64,000 bases of DNA from Muricauda sp. MAR_2010_75 (GCF_000745185.1 NZ_JQNJ01000001.1:2627501-2691500), one strand, 5' to 3'; counted from the stretch's first letter, positions 18,114 to 26,821 are shown. The notes: a model not told the origin generated them from the sequence alone. Made by a program: numbers and translations.

Positions 18114-18148
18114 AAAACCGCCTCCATTTCTAGAGGCGGTTTTTTTTA
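18114..18148. terminator. Bidirectional intrinsic terminator
   Basis: AACCGCCTC (18116-18124) pairs with GAGGCGGTT (18133-18141), followed by eight T on the plus strand and preceded by A-rich sequence that gives Ts on the minus strand. It lies between the small lipoprotein gene and the convergent M20 hydrolase gene and can end both. Confidence 0.9.
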
Positions 18149-18163
18149 TAAAGATGCTTATGG

Positions 18164-19660
18164 TTAATTTAATTCTGAAGTCAACATTCCATAAAATGCC
18201 TTGATTCCGTATGCCAATTGCCCAATCTTTAGATTTTCATTGGGGCTATGTTGGTTGTTATCGGGGTTCACCATGGGAACAATAAAAGCAGGAATCTTCA
18301 ATTCGTTGATAAAGGGAGCAATGGGCACCGTTCCCCCTGTTGTGCGGATTTGAATCACATCTTTTCCAAAACTTTCTCCCAAGGTCTTCACCAAAAACTG
18401 TCCGTAGGGATTGTCCAAATCAGTTCGGAAAGCATCCGTAACGCTACCTTCGGTCACGGTAATTATCTTATCATGGGCCAAACGTTCTTCCTTTGAGGGA
18501 ACATGGTCAAATACGGTATACCCCTGTTTGGCAATATGGTCCTTCACCAATTTTTTTAAGCGATTCCCATCCGTCTCAACTACCAAGCGAAGGTCCAGTT
18601 CCGCAGTGGCACTTTCAGGGACAATGGTTCGGGCTTTGTCGCCAATCCAACCAGAACCCAATCCGCGAATATTCAAGGAAGGATATTGTAGGGCTTCTTG
18701 ATAAAAACCCCCCACTTTTTCGGCAGATTTAAACTGAAGTTTATCTGAAATCTCAGCATCGCTATCGGGCACACTTTTTAAAACTTCCATGGCAGCATCA
18801 CCAATGGCAATCCCATCATAATAACCGGGAATGGTCACTTTGCCATCCTTGTCTTTCATGCTGGCCAATAATTGGGCCAATTGAAACCCGGGATTGGGTG
18901 CGTAGTTGCCATAATGCCCACTGTGTTGTGGCTTCACCGGTCCGTAAGTGGTCAATGTCAAGGTGGTGATTCCCCTGCAGCCATAGACTACCGTTGGGTC
19001 ACCGGAAGGGTGAACAGGACCATCAGCAATGACCAAAAAGTCAGCTTCCAGTAATTCCCGATATTGCTTCACTGCCTTGGGTAGTGGTTTGCTGCTTTTT
19101 TCTTCCTCACCGTCCAAAATGACCTTGACGTTGAACGGAATTTCCTTGCCATCTTTTTTCAAAAGATCAATGGTGTTCAACAACATGACGATGGGTGATT
19201 TGTCGTCCGATGTGGAACGACCAAACAGTCGCCAGTCGTAATTGATATCGTCATCCAGTTCCCCAAAGGAAACGGTTTTGAACCCATCTCCATCAGGAGC
19301 TTTCAGCACCACTTCATACGGATTGGGCTGATTCCATTTGGAAGGATCAACCGACTGTCCATCAAAGTGCATATAAATGAGGATGGTTGGTTTGGCATCA
19401 TCCACAGGCAAGGCCGCAAAAAAGAGGGGCATGTTCTCCGTGTCAAGAACCGCTGTGTTAAAACCCCGTTCCCCAAACTTTCGTTTCAACCAAAATACAT
19501 TGTCATCAATATCATCAGCATTCAAGGCATCGTTGGGGATGGCAATGAATTCCCGAAGTTCGGTGATGGCCGAGGCCACTTGTGATTTTATGGCCATGTC
19601 ATCTTGGCCCCAAACTGAGGTGAAAATCAGAATGGATAGTAAAAAAGCGATTTTTTTCAT
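18164..19660 (-). CDS. Secreted M20-family metallopeptidase (dipeptidase-like)
   Basis: A 498-residue hydrolase with a cleavable-type signal peptide (MKKIAFLLSILIFTSVWGQ, cut after WGQ or near it). M20 landmarks: zinc-ligand strand ILIYMHFDGQSVD, LFGRSTSDDKSP with the bridging aspartate, catalytic DGEEEKSSKPLP, a later TGGTVPIAPFIN and the C-terminal histidine in NNQHSPNE. The long inserted lid domain matches the CNDP-type dipeptidases. It probably cleaves dipeptides or N-acylated amino acids in the periplasm. It follows trpA by 30 bases but its function is not tied to tryptophan; it may simply be at the tail of the transcript. Confidence 0.88.
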   Translation of the reverse strand: MKKIAFLLSILIFTSVWGQDDMAIKSQVASAITELREFIAIPNDALNADDIDDNVFWLKRKFGERGFNTAVLDTENMPLFFAALPVDDAKPTILIYMHFDGQSVDPSKWNQPNPYEVVLKAPDGDGFKTVSFGELDDDINYDWRLFGRSTSDDKSPIVMLLNTIDLLKKDGKEIPFNVKVILDGEEEKSSKPLPKAVKQYRELLEADFLVIADGPVHPSGDPTVVYGCRGITTLTLTTYGPVKPQHSGHYGNYAPNPGFQLAQLLASMKDKDGKVTIPGYYDGIAIGDAAMEVLKSVPDSDAEISDKLQFKSAEKVGGFYQEALQYPSLNIRGLGSGWIGDKARTIVPESATAELDLRLVVETDGNRLKKLVKDHIAKQGYTVFDHVPSKEERLAHDKIITVTEGSVTDAFRTDLDNPYGQFLVKTLGESFGKDVIQIRTTGGTVPIAPFINELKIPAFIVPMVNPDNNQHSPNENLKIGQLAYGIKAFYGMLTSELN

Positions 19661-19690
19661 CTTAGGTGTTCAGTTTTTTAAGGCTGAAAA

Positions 19691-20458
19691 TTAACGAATT
19701 TGATTTACAAAATCGCTAATACCGTTCACGCCATTTTGCGTCAGGTGTTTAATAAAGGCGGAGCCTATGATGGCACCTTTGGTTTTTTCCGTGGCCTGTT
19801 GAAACGTTTGAGCATTACTGATGCCAAAACCCACAATCTGGGGGTTGTTGAGGTTCATGCCGGCAATACGGTCAAAATAAGCGGCCTGTTCTGCGCCAAA
19901 CCCTTCTTTGGCGCCTGTTGTACTGGCGGAACTCACCATATAGATAAAACCGTCCGAAGCTTCATCGATTGCCCTGACCCGTTCTTCGCTGGTCTGCGGG
20001 GTAATCAAAAAGATATTGATAAGCCCATATTTTTTAAAGGTTGATTCATACTCTTCTCGATACACATCCAAGGGTAGATCAGGAAGAATAAGGCCATCAA
20101 TCCCAATTTCTTGGCATTTTTTGCAAAATGCATCAACACTATATTGGAGCACCGGGTTAAAATAGCCCATTAAAATCAGAGGGATGGAAACCGTTTTACG
20201 AATGTCTTTTAATTGTTCAAAAAGCAATTCGGTGCGCATTCCATTTTTCAGGGCAGCGGTGGAACTTTCCTGGATGGTGGGGCCATCGGCCAAAGGATCA
20301 CTAAAGGGCAATCCAACCTCAATAAAATCCACCCCGCTTAGCTCCAAATCCTGGATAATTTTAAGCGTATCGTTCAATTTGGGATAGCCCGCAGTGAAAT
20401 ATATGGAGAGGAGCTTTTTATCCTCTTGTAGCTTTTGTTTGATTCTGTTTATCATCAT
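19691..20458 (-). CDS. trpA: Tryptophan synthase alpha chain
   Basis: Cleaves indole-3-glycerol phosphate and channels indole to TrpB. The 255-residue product shows the catalytic-glutamate strand FIEVGLPFSDPLADGPTIQ, the aspartate in DGLILPDLPLDVY, and the phosphate-binding SSASTTGAKEG and VGFGISNAQTFQ loops. Two ATGs in tandem (20458, 20455) make the first residue uncertain. It is separated from trpB by 75 bases that are filled by a GC-rich inverted-repeat element, unusual inside a tight operon. Confidence 0.96.
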   Translation of the reverse strand: MMINRIKQKLQEDKKLLSIYFTAGYPKLNDTLKIIQDLELSGVDFIEVGLPFSDPLADGPTIQESSTAALKNGMRTELLFEQLKDIRKTVSIPLILMGYFNPVLQYSVDAFCKKCQEIGIDGLILPDLPLDVYREEYESTFKKYGLINIFLITPQTSEERVRAIDEASDGFIYMVSSASTTGAKEGFGAEQAAYFDRIAGMNLNNPQIVGFGISNAQTFQQATEKTKGAIIGSAFIKHLTQNGVNGISDFVNQIR

Positions 20459-20470
20459 GCTTTGTGTCTA

Positions 20471-20531
20471 TTCCCCCTTTGAAGGGGGTGAGGGGTATGT
20501 GAAAACACCCCTAAGGTCCCCTCAGGGGGAC
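20471..20531. repeat. GC-rich inverted-repeat element between trpB and trpA
   Basis: A 61-bp stretch made almost wholly of complementary G- and C-blocks: TCCCCCTTTGAAGGGGG, then AGGGGT ... ACCCCT, then CCCCTCAGGGGG. It can fold into nested hairpins on either strand. Short elements of this composition are scattered in Bacteroidota genomes. It could reduce or stabilise trpA mRNA relative to trpB. Confidence 0.8.
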
Positions 20532-20533
20532 AG

Positions 20534-21715
20534 TTATAATTTAAAATAATCAATATAATTCTGTAAATCTTTATCACCCCGGCCTGAGAGGTTCACCACA
20601 ACGACATCATCAGATTTAAACTTTCTATCCTCAAAAATGGCAAGGGCATGTGAAGATTCAATCGCGGGAATGATACCTTCCAATTGACATAAACCAAGTC
20701 CAGCGGTCATGGCATCATCATCCGTAATGGAAATGAACTCCCCTCTACCTGATTTGTACAAATGGGCGTGCAAGGGACCAACTCCGGGGTAATCCAATCC
20801 TGCGGAAATGGAATACGGCTCGGTAATCTGTCCATCTTGGGTTTGCATCAACAAGGTTTTGCTCCCGTGGATGATCCCCACTTTGCCCAAAACCGAAGTT
20901 GCAGCACTTTCTCCGGAGTGAATCCCTTTTCCGGCCGCCTCCACCGCAATAATTCCAACTTCAGGCGTATCCAAAAAGTGATAGTAGGCGCCAGCGGCAT
21001 TGCTTCCACCACCCACACAAGCTACTACATAGTCGGGGTTTTCCCGGCCTTCTTTTTCTAATAGTTGGGCTTTGATTTCTTCCGAAATCACAGATTGAAA
21101 CCGCGCCACCATATCGGGATAAGGATGTGGTCCCACAACGGAACCGATGATGTAGTGGGTGTCCACCGGATTATTGATCCAATCTCGAATGGCTTCGTTG
21201 GTAGCATCTTTTAAAGTTTTGCTTCCAGATTTTGCAGGGCGTACTTCGGCTCCCAACATCTTCATTCGGGCTACATTCGGGGCTTGGCGTGCGATGTCAA
21301 TTTCACCCATGTAGACCACGCATTCAATGCCCATAAGTGCACAAACTGTGGCCGTGGCCACTCCATGTTGACCCGCACCAGTCTCGGCAATGATTCGGTT
21401 TTTACCCAGCTTTTTGGCCATCAAAATCTGTCCTATGGTATTGTTTACCTTATGGGCACCGGTATGGCATAAATCTTCCCGTTTCAGGTAGATTTTGGTG
21501 TTGTATTTTTCCGATAGGCGTTTGGCAAAATACAGTGGGGTAGGTCGGCCTACATAATCTTTCAGTAATTGGTTAAACTCATCCTGAAAGGAAGGTTCCG
21601 CCATAATGTGGAGGTAGTTTTGCCGAAGTTCCTCACAATTGGGATAGAGCATTTCTGGGATAAAAGCTCCACCAAACTCACCATAATAGCCTTTTTCGTC
21701 AGCGTGATACGTCAT
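20534..21715 (-). CDS. trpB: Tryptophan synthase beta chain
   Basis: PLP enzyme joining indole and serine to tryptophan. The 393-residue product is full length. The PLP lysine is K89 in [19 protein letters not shown], the phosphate loop [10 protein letters not shown] and the C-terminal NLSGRGDKD are present. It starts 2 bases after the trpF stop, so the two are translationally coupled. The repeat element downstream separates it from its partner trpA. Confidence 0.97.
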   Translation of the reverse strand: MTYHADEKGYYGEFGGAFIPEMLYPNCEELRQNYLHIMAEPSFQDEFNQLLKDYVGRPTPLYFAKRLSEKYNTKIYLKREDLCHTGAHKVNNTIGQILMAKKLGKNRIIAETGAGQHGVATATVCALMGIECVVYMGEIDIARQAPNVARMKMLGAEVRPAKSGSKTLKDATNEAIRDWINNPVDTHYIIGSVVGPHPYPDMVARFQSVISEEIKAQLLEKEGRENPDYVVACVGGGSNAAGAYYHFLDTPEVGIIAVEAAGKGIHSGESAATSVLGKVGIIHGSKTLLMQTQDGQITEPYSISAGLDYPGVGPLHAHLYKSGRGEFISITDDDAMTAGLGLCQLEGIIPAIESSHALAIFEDRKFKSDDVVVVNLSGRGDKDLQNYIDYFKL

Positions 21716-21717
21716 AA

Positions 21718-22410
21718 TTAGTGATCAGTTTTAAGTTGTAAATCGTCAGTGAGCGCATTGATGAACGCTTTCAATGACGTTATGTTTTTTAGTCCAGGTT
21801 GGGTCTCAAATCTGCTGTTTACGTCGATAGCGTAGCAGTATGTTGAAGCTGGACTTTTTATAAATTCTTTCAATTTCTCAACCGATTCCAGTCCAATTCC
21901 CCCACTTAAAAAGAAAGGTTTGGTGGAGGGATAGTTTTCCAAAATGGTCCAATCGAAGGTATAACCGTTACCCCCGGGCAATTTTCCTTTGGTATCAAAA
22001 AGGAAGTAGTCACAAACCTCTTCATACGGCTTCAAAATGGAAAAATCGAAATCATTTTTGATGGAAAACACTTTGATGATTTCCAGTTTGTCACCTCGAA
22101 CTTGTTTTGGGGCCTCATCTTTATGTGATGCTGAAACTAGTTCAGGGTGACGCAACGCCTCACAAAATTCGGGACTTTCTTTCCCATGCAGTTGAACCAC
22201 ATCCAATTGAAACTTCACTACTTTTTCCAAAACTTCTTCCACGGTAGCATCCACAAAGACCCCCACTTTTTTAATGGATTTGGGCAATTGGGGCATGGCT
22301 CCCTCAAAATAGCGAGAGGAAGGCTCCCAAAAAATAAAGCCCAAATAATCAGGTTGCAGTTGGGCAACCTCGGTAGGGTTATGGTGCATGCCGCAGACTT
22401 TCAGTTTCAT
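21718..22410 (-). CDS. trpF: Phosphoribosylanthranilate isomerase with in-frame repeat insertion
   Basis: Amadori rearrangement step of tryptophan synthesis. The 230-residue product has the family's start [12 protein letters not shown] with catalytic cysteine C6, [12 protein letters not shown], the aspartate-bearing [22 protein letters not shown], and the C-terminal [11 protein letters not shown] and AIDVNSRFE. It is about 20 residues longer than usual because residues 87-107 ([20 protein letters not shown] within) are encoded by a palindromic repeat element. The insertion sits between the helix after strand 3 and strand 4, near a surface loop, and the reading frame stays open, so the enzyme may still work. 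Confidence 0.93.
   Translation of the reverse strand: MKLKVCGMHHNPTEVAQLQPDYLGFIFWEPSSRYFEGAMPQLPKSIKKVGVFVDATVEEVLEKVVKFQLDVVQLHGKESPEFCEALRHPELVSASHKDEAPKQVRGDKLEIIKVFSIKNDFDFSILKPYEEVCDYFLFDTKGKLPGGNGYTFDWTILENYPSTKPFFLSGGIGLESVEKLKEFIKSPASTYCYAIDVNSRFETQPGLKNITSLKAFINALTDDLQLKTDH
22090..22151. repeat. Palindromic repeat inserted within trpF
   Basis: A 62-bp element with imperfect inverted ends: GTCACCTCGAACTTGTTTT at the left, and AACTAGTTCAGGGTGAC at the right as its complement. The encoded phrase HPELVSAS...KQV is a recognisable signature of a palindromic repeat found scattered through many bacterial genomes, where it also turns up inside proteins. It adds residues 87-107 to TrpF without shifting the frame. 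Confidence 0.85.
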
Positions 22411-22424
22411 TCTTTTTGCTTTTT

Positions 22425-22516
22425 GTCATTTCGAAATGAGCTATGCGATTGAGGAATCTCACATTGGATTTCTCACTTTGATTTCGACTGCGCTCAATCT
22501 GACAGTTCGAAATGAC
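22425..22516. repeat. Palindromic repeat between trpC and trpF
   Basis: A 92-bp element starting GTCATTTCGAA and ending TTCGAAATGAC, with inner segments GAGGAATCTCAC and TTTCTCACTTTGATTTCG that also partly complement. It fills the whole gap between the trpC stop (22518) and the trpF start (22410) on the minus strand. Of a type scattered in Flavobacteriaceae genomes; different in sequence from the trpF insertion. Confidence 0.8.
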
Positions 22517-22517
22517 A

Positions 22518-23303
22518 TTATTGTTTTAATTCATCAATAAACGTTTTGGCACTCGCACCAGGATCGTCGGTTTTCATAAAATTCTCTCCGATCAAGAAAC
22601 CTTGATACCCGTAGGGTCTGAGTTGTTGAATGGCTTCAATGGAACTGATGCCACTCTCCGAAACCTTTACAAAATCATCCGGAATTTGTTCCGAAAGGGA
22701 TTTACTGGTTTCCAAACTCACCTCAAACGTCTTTAGGTTTCGGTTGTTGACCCCCAACATGTCCAAACTGGGCATGATGGATTTTTGTAGTTCCTTTTCA
22801 TTATGGACTTCGAGAAGTACATCCAACCCCAAGCTTTTTGCAGTTTCTGATAGCGTTTTAATTTCATCACGGGATAAAATAGCAGCAATCAACAAAATTA
22901 CATCGGCACCATAGGCTCTGGCCTCCACAATTTGGTATTCATCAATAATGAACTCTTTTCGAAGCAACGGAATGTTCACAGAAGCCCGGGCCAGCACCAA
23001 ATCATCCAGTGAGCCTCCAAAATATTTCCCATCCGTAAGGACGGACATGCCACAAACCCCAGCCTGGGCATAGCCTTTGGCCACATCCTGCACGTTCAAA
23101 CTTTGGTTGATGACCGATTTTGACGGGGAACGACGTTTGTGCTCCGCGATAATTCCGGTTACACTACTTTTTAATTCGGAAGCCAACGAAATGGACGTGC
23201 GCTCCATGAGCACAGAATGTTCCAATTGCTTAACCGTGATCAATGATTTTTTCAAATCGACCTCCTTGCGTTTATCGGCTACTATTTTGTCCAATATGTT
23301 CAT
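22518..23303 (-). CDS. trpC: Indole-3-glycerol phosphate synthase
   Basis: Ring closure and decarboxylation giving indole-3-glycerol phosphate. The 261-residue monofunctional enzyme has IIAEHKRRSPSKSVI with the catalytic lysine, SVLTDGKYFGGSLDDL, LLRKEFIIDEYQ with a second lysine, LGVNNRNLKTFEV and SESGISS. It starts 2 bases after the stop of the embedded lipoprotein gene. A repeat element fills the space between it and trpF. Confidence 0.97.
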   Translation of the reverse strand: MNILDKIVADKRKEVDLKKSLITVKQLEHSVLMERTSISLASELKSSVTGIIAEHKRRSPSKSVINQSLNVQDVAKGYAQAGVCGMSVLTDGKYFGGSLDDLVLARASVNIPLLRKEFIIDEYQIVEARAYGADVILLIAAILSRDEIKTLSETAKSLGLDVLLEVHNEKELQKSIMPSLDMLGVNNRNLKTFEVSLETSKSLSEQIPDDFVKVSESGISSIEAIQQLRPYGYQGFLIGENFMKTDDPGASAKTFIDELKQ

Positions 23304-23305
23304 TG

Positions 23306-23710
23306 TTATTGAAACTTTGAAGATGTTAAATTTCTTATATCACTTAAATACATACCCAATCCATATGTATACCCCGTAGAAAAATTTAATGTTTGGGTTT
23401 TGAATAGAATTTGTGAATCGTTTTTCAAAATGAAAATTTTACCGGCGAGTTTTCTCGTTTTGAAAAGTGAAATTTCTGTTTCATAATTTCCCTGTACTGG
23501 TGTTTTAATTTCAATATTTCTAGTTAAAATATCTTTCAAATTGGATAACTCAGGTTCTTCTGAGATTACATATGTTTTATTTAGATCAAGATGGCTAATT
23601 CGTATGGAATCAACTTGAGCAATTATATTTTCATATTGTTCCAACTTATTCTTGTTCGAACAAGAAGTTATTAGTAGAAGGGCTAGAATAATTATTTTCA
23701 AATGTTTCAT
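23306..23710 (-). CDS. Unknown lipoprotein embedded in the trp operon
   Basis: A 134-residue protein from ATG 23710 (MKHLKIIILALLLITSC), a lipoprotein signal with the lipobox cysteine near residue 17. The rest (LEQYENIIAQVDSIRISHLDLNKTYVIS...) has no motif I recognise. It fits exactly between trpD (stop 5 bases upstream) and trpC (start 2 bases downstream), so it must be cotranscribed. It is clearly more AT-rich than the trp genes around it, which suggests later arrival. No step of tryptophan synthesis needs an envelope lipoprotein; a role in sensing or uptake would be guesswork. Confidence 0.8.
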   Translation of the reverse strand: MKHLKIIILALLLITSCSNKNKLEQYENIIAQVDSIRISHLDLNKTYVISEEPELSNLKDILTRNIEIKTPVQGNYETEISLFKTRKLAGKIFILKNDSQILFKTQTLNFSTGYTYGLGMYLSDIRNLTSSKFQ

Positions 23711-23715
23711 ATCTT

Positions 23716-24708
23716 TCAATTACTAAGTTTCTGCAACCTCTTCAATGCTTCCAACCCTTTTCCACTCAACAAAGACTCTTTCGCTTTTTCAAAACCAGCT
23801 TTTGGAGTCAGGCCTTCCACGGTGGCAATAGCCACTCCTGCATTGGCACAGACCACATTGTTTTGTGCTTCGGTTCCTTTTCCATGCAATACATCCAAAA
23901 ATATTTGAGCCGATTCAGCAATGTCCTCACCTCCAGTGATTTCAGCTTGTGAAATCTTGGCCACACCAAAATCCGCAGGGGTCAACATGCCTTCGGAATT
24001 GTTGGAAATGGTTTTGGTGTCCCCGGTCAATGAAATCTCGTCATAACCATCCAAAGCGTGCAACACTGTGAATTTTTTATCGGTATTTTGATAGAGGTAC
24101 CCATACATTCGGGCCAACTCCAAATTGAAAACACCTACCATCTGATTTTTTGGAAAAGTGGGGTTTACCATAGGACCCAACATATTAAAAAAGGTCTTTA
24201 CGGCCAGTTCCCTTCGGATGGGCCCCACATTTTTCATGGCAGGGTGGAACAAAGGTGCATGCAGCACACAAATTCCCGCTTCTTCAATGGACTTTTTCAG
24301 AAAATCAGCCTCATTACTGAATTTGATGCCCAAAAATTCCATCACATTACTACTCCCACACTTGGAAGAAACCCCATAATTACCGTGTTTGGTCACTTTT
24401 ACACCTGCGCCAGCCGTCACAAAAGATGCTAAGGTGGAAATGTTGAAGGTGTCCTTGCCATCACCACCGGTTCCACAAAGGTCGATGGGGTCATATTCGG
24501 ACAAGTCCACAGCCACACAGAGTTCCAAGAGTGCATCCCGGAAACCTTCCAATTCTTCAATGGTGATGCTACGCATCATGTAAACCGTAAGGAAAGCCGC
24601 AATTTGTGAGGGATTGTAATCGCCTTTGGCAATGTTCACCAAAATCTGCTTGGCCTCTTCCTTTGGCAGTATTTCGTGATTTATAAGTTTATTTAATGTC
24701 TCTTTCAT
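23716..24708 (-). CDS. trpD: Anthranilate phosphoribosyltransferase
   Basis: Transfers phosphoribose from PRPP to anthranilate. The 330-residue product has DLCGTGGDGKDTFNIST, which binds the PRPP pyrophosphate, VTKHGNYGVSSKCGSSNVMEFLG, HPAMKNVGPIRRELAVKTFFNMLGPMVNP and the C-terminal ANAGVAIATV. It is preceded by a 68-base AT-rich repeat that separates it from trpG and followed tightly by the unknown lipoprotein. Confidence 0.97.
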   Translation of the reverse strand: MKETLNKLINHEILPKEEAKQILVNIAKGDYNPSQIAAFLTVYMMRSITIEELEGFRDALLELCVAVDLSEYDPIDLCGTGGDGKDTFNISTLASFVTAGAGVKVTKHGNYGVSSKCGSSNVMEFLGIKFSNEADFLKKSIEEAGICVLHAPLFHPAMKNVGPIRRELAVKTFFNMLGPMVNPTFPKNQMVGVFNLELARMYGYLYQNTDKKFTVLHALDGYDEISLTGDTKTISNNSEGMLTPADFGVAKISQAEITGGEDIAESAQIFLDVLHGKGTEAQNNVVCANAGVAIATVEGLTPKAGFEKAKESLLSGKGLEALKRLQKLSN

Positions 24709-24710
24709 TC

Positions 24711-24778
24711 TTATAGTATTTAGATGTTAGTAGTGAGTATTGGGCTTTTTCTCACTACTACAATCTCATATCTCAAAT
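24711..24778. repeat. AT-rich repeat between trpG and trpD
   Basis: Made of short words such as TTAGATGTTAGTAGTGAG, TCTCACTACTACAATCTC and ATATCTCAAATCT, with GTAGTGAG and CTCACTAC complementary to each other so a hairpin can form. A related-looking stretch occurs between nusG and rplK (42149-42220). Confidence 0.65.
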
Positions 24779-25351
24779 CTATTTGCTATCCAACCAGTTT
24801 TTTAGCATTTGTTTTCCTTCCGGGGTGAGCACGGATTCGGGGTGAAATTGAACGGCGGTCACATCGTAGGTTTTGTGCCGAAGTGACATGATTTGTCCAT
24901 TTTCATCCACCGAAGTGACTTCCAATACCTCGGGTACATCGGTATCCACCACCCACGAGTGGTATCGTCCCACTTGAAGCGTTTTGGGCAATCCTTTAAA
25001 AATGGGGTCATCCTTGGTGACGGTAATTTCTGTATCCACTCCGTGATATACCTGATCTAGGTTCACCAAGGTTCCGCCAAACACCTCACCAATGGCCTGT
25101 AATCCCAAGCACACCCCAAAAATACGCTTGGTGGGGGCATAGGTCTTTATGATTTCCTTGAGCAAGCCCGCTTCATCCGGAATTCCTGGACCTGGAGAAA
25201 GCACGATGTTTTCAAAGGGCTCCACTTCATCCAGAGTAAGCTGGTCGTTTCGCTTTACGGTCACCTCGCAATCCAAATCCTCCAGATAGTGCACCAAATT
25301 ATAGGTGAAGCTATCGTAATTGTCTATCATTAAAATCTTTCTTCCCATCAT
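24779..25351 (-). CDS. trpG: Anthranilate synthase component II (glutamine amidotransferase)
   Basis: Provides ammonia from glutamine to TrpE. The 190-residue class-I amidotransferase has DNYDSFTYNLVHYL at the start, the oxyanion strand LSPGPGIPDEAG, the nucleophile cysteine in FGVCLGLQAIGE, and the histidine-glutamate pair in VQFHPESVLTPEG. It overlaps the trpE stop by one base. In some bacteria the same subunit also serves para-aminobenzoate synthesis; nothing here decides that. Confidence 0.95.
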   Translation of the reverse strand: MMGRKILMIDNYDSFTYNLVHYLEDLDCEVTVKRNDQLTLDEVEPFENIVLSPGPGIPDEAGLLKEIIKTYAPTKRIFGVCLGLQAIGEVFGGTLVNLDQVYHGVDTEITVTKDDPIFKGLPKTLQVGRYHSWVVDTDVPEVLEVTSVDENGQIMSLRHKTYDVTAVQFHPESVLTPEGKQMLKNWLDSK

Positions 25352-26748
25352 CAGATTGTTTCAGCAATTTCCAAGGCTTTGTTCAATGCGCCCAGTTTGT
25401 TGTAGGTTTCCTGTAATTCGTCTTCGGGGTTGGAGGCGGCTACCAATCCTGCACCGGCTTGGTAATAGAGCTCATGGTTTTTGCTCAAAAAGGTGCGAAT
25501 CATAATGGCATGGTTAAAGTTTCCCTCAAAATCCATAAAACCAATGGCCCCGCCATAGTAGGCACGACTCGTTTTTTCATACTTTTCAATGAGTTGCATT
25601 GCCATGTGCTTGGGTGCCCCGCTGAGGGTTCCCGCAGGGAAGGTATCCGCCACCACTTTCATGGTGGTGATGTCCTTTTTCTTTTGTCCGGTTACTTTGG
25701 ACACCAAATGGATGACATGTGAGAAATACTGCACCTCGCGATAGGTTTCCACATTTACCGTATTTCCATTGCGGCTAAGGTCGTTTCGGGCGAGGTCCAC
25801 CAACATTACGTGCTCGCTGTTTTCTTTGTCGTCCTGGGCCAGTTTTTTGGCCAATTCGGCATCTTTTTCGTCATTTCCGGTCCGTTTGTAGGTCCCGGCA
25901 ATGGGATGGATTTCAGCCTTGCCTTCTTTTACAATGAGTTGGGCTTCAGGCGAGCTACCGAATATTTTAAAGTTTCCATAATCAAAATAGAAAAGGTAAG
26001 GGGAGGGGTTAATGGAACGCAGCGCACGGTATACATTGAATTCATCCCCTTTGAATTTTTGGGTGAACCTTCGGGATAAAACCAGTTGAAAAACATCACC
26101 TCGTTGGCAATGCTTTTTGGCCAACTCCACATGTTCTTTATAATCCTCATCCTTTAAATTGGATTGCGGCTCACCTTCCCTTGAAAAATTATAGGAAGCA
26201 AAATTCCGAACGTTGAACAGCTGCTCAATCTCATCCACATTGCTTTCGGTATTGTAGCAATGGGCAAAGAGGTACGCTTCGTTCTTAAAGTGGTTGATGG
26301 CGATGATGTTCTGGTACACCGCATAGTAGATATCCGGAATGCGGACCGAATCTTCCTTTTTGGAAATCTCCACATCCTCAAAATAACGAACCGCATCGTA
26401 GGCCATGTATCCAAAAAGGCCGTTGTAAATGAATTTGAATCCGTTTTGGCTCACTGAAAATTGCTGTCCAAAGTTGTGGATGACCTCGGTCACATCAGTC
26501 TCAGGGGTTATTTCTGTCACATCCTTTTTACCGTCAGGAAACCGCTGGGTTATGGTCTCATTCTCCACTTTGATGTAGGCGATGGGATTGCAGCAGATAT
26601 AGGAAAAGCTGTTATCGTTGGCATGGTAATCACTACTTTCCAAAAGGATGCTATTGGGAAATTGGTCCCTTATCTTTAGATAAACACTCACCGGGGTGAT
26701 GGTGTCCGCCAAGATTTTTTTGTAGTGTGTAGTTAGGGTATAACTCAT
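25351..26748 (-). CDS. trpE: Anthranilate synthase component I
   Basis: First step of tryptophan synthesis, chorismate plus ammonia to anthranilate. The 465-residue product has an N-terminal LLESSDYH region (the LLES tryptophan feedback site of the family) and the chorismate-binding core: DVFQLVLSRRF, NPSPYLFYFDYGN, HPIAGTYKRTGNDEKD, HVMLVDLARNDLSRNG, FPAGTLSGAPKHMAMQLI and AGAGLVAASNPEDELQET. It is the first structural gene of the operon and follows an attenuator by 18 bases. Confidence 0.96.
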   Translation of the reverse strand: MSYTLTTHYKKILADTITPVSVYLKIRDQFPNSILLESSDYHANDNSFSYICCNPIAYIKVENETITQRFPDGKKDVTEITPETDVTEVIHNFGQQFSVSQNGFKFIYNGLFGYMAYDAVRYFEDVEISKKEDSVRIPDIYYAVYQNIIAINHFKNEAYLFAHCYNTESNVDEIEQLFNVRNFASYNFSREGEPQSNLKDEDYKEHVELAKKHCQRGDVFQLVLSRRFTQKFKGDEFNVYRALRSINPSPYLFYFDYGNFKIFGSSPEAQLIVKEGKAEIHPIAGTYKRTGNDEKDAELAKKLAQDDKENSEHVMLVDLARNDLSRNGNTVNVETYREVQYFSHVIHLVSKVTGQKKKDITTMKVVADTFPAGTLSGAPKHMAMQLIEKYEKTSRAYYGGAIGFMDFEGNFNHAIMIRTFLSKNHELYYQAGAGLVAASNPEDELQETYNKLGALNKALEIAETI

Positions 26749-26764
26749 TTTTTACTGCTATAAA

Positions 26765-26796
26765 TTAAAAAAGGCCTGTCGTGATGACAAGCCTCT
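26765..26796 (-). terminator. trp attenuator (intrinsic terminator ahead of trpE)
   Basis: Read on the minus strand, AGGCTTGTC (26794-26786) pairs with GACAGGCCT (26780-26772) around the loop ATCAC, with one G-U pair, and is followed by six T. It lies after the trpL leader peptide and only 18 bases before the trpE ATG. TCACGACA (the loop plus the first bases of the second arm, 26777-26784) is an exact complement of the 8 bases 26822-26829 that hold the trpL stop codon, giving an alternative antiterminator fold. Confidence 0.88.
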
Positions 26797-26821
26797 TGTA
26801 TGGTTATAATGGGGACTTAGC

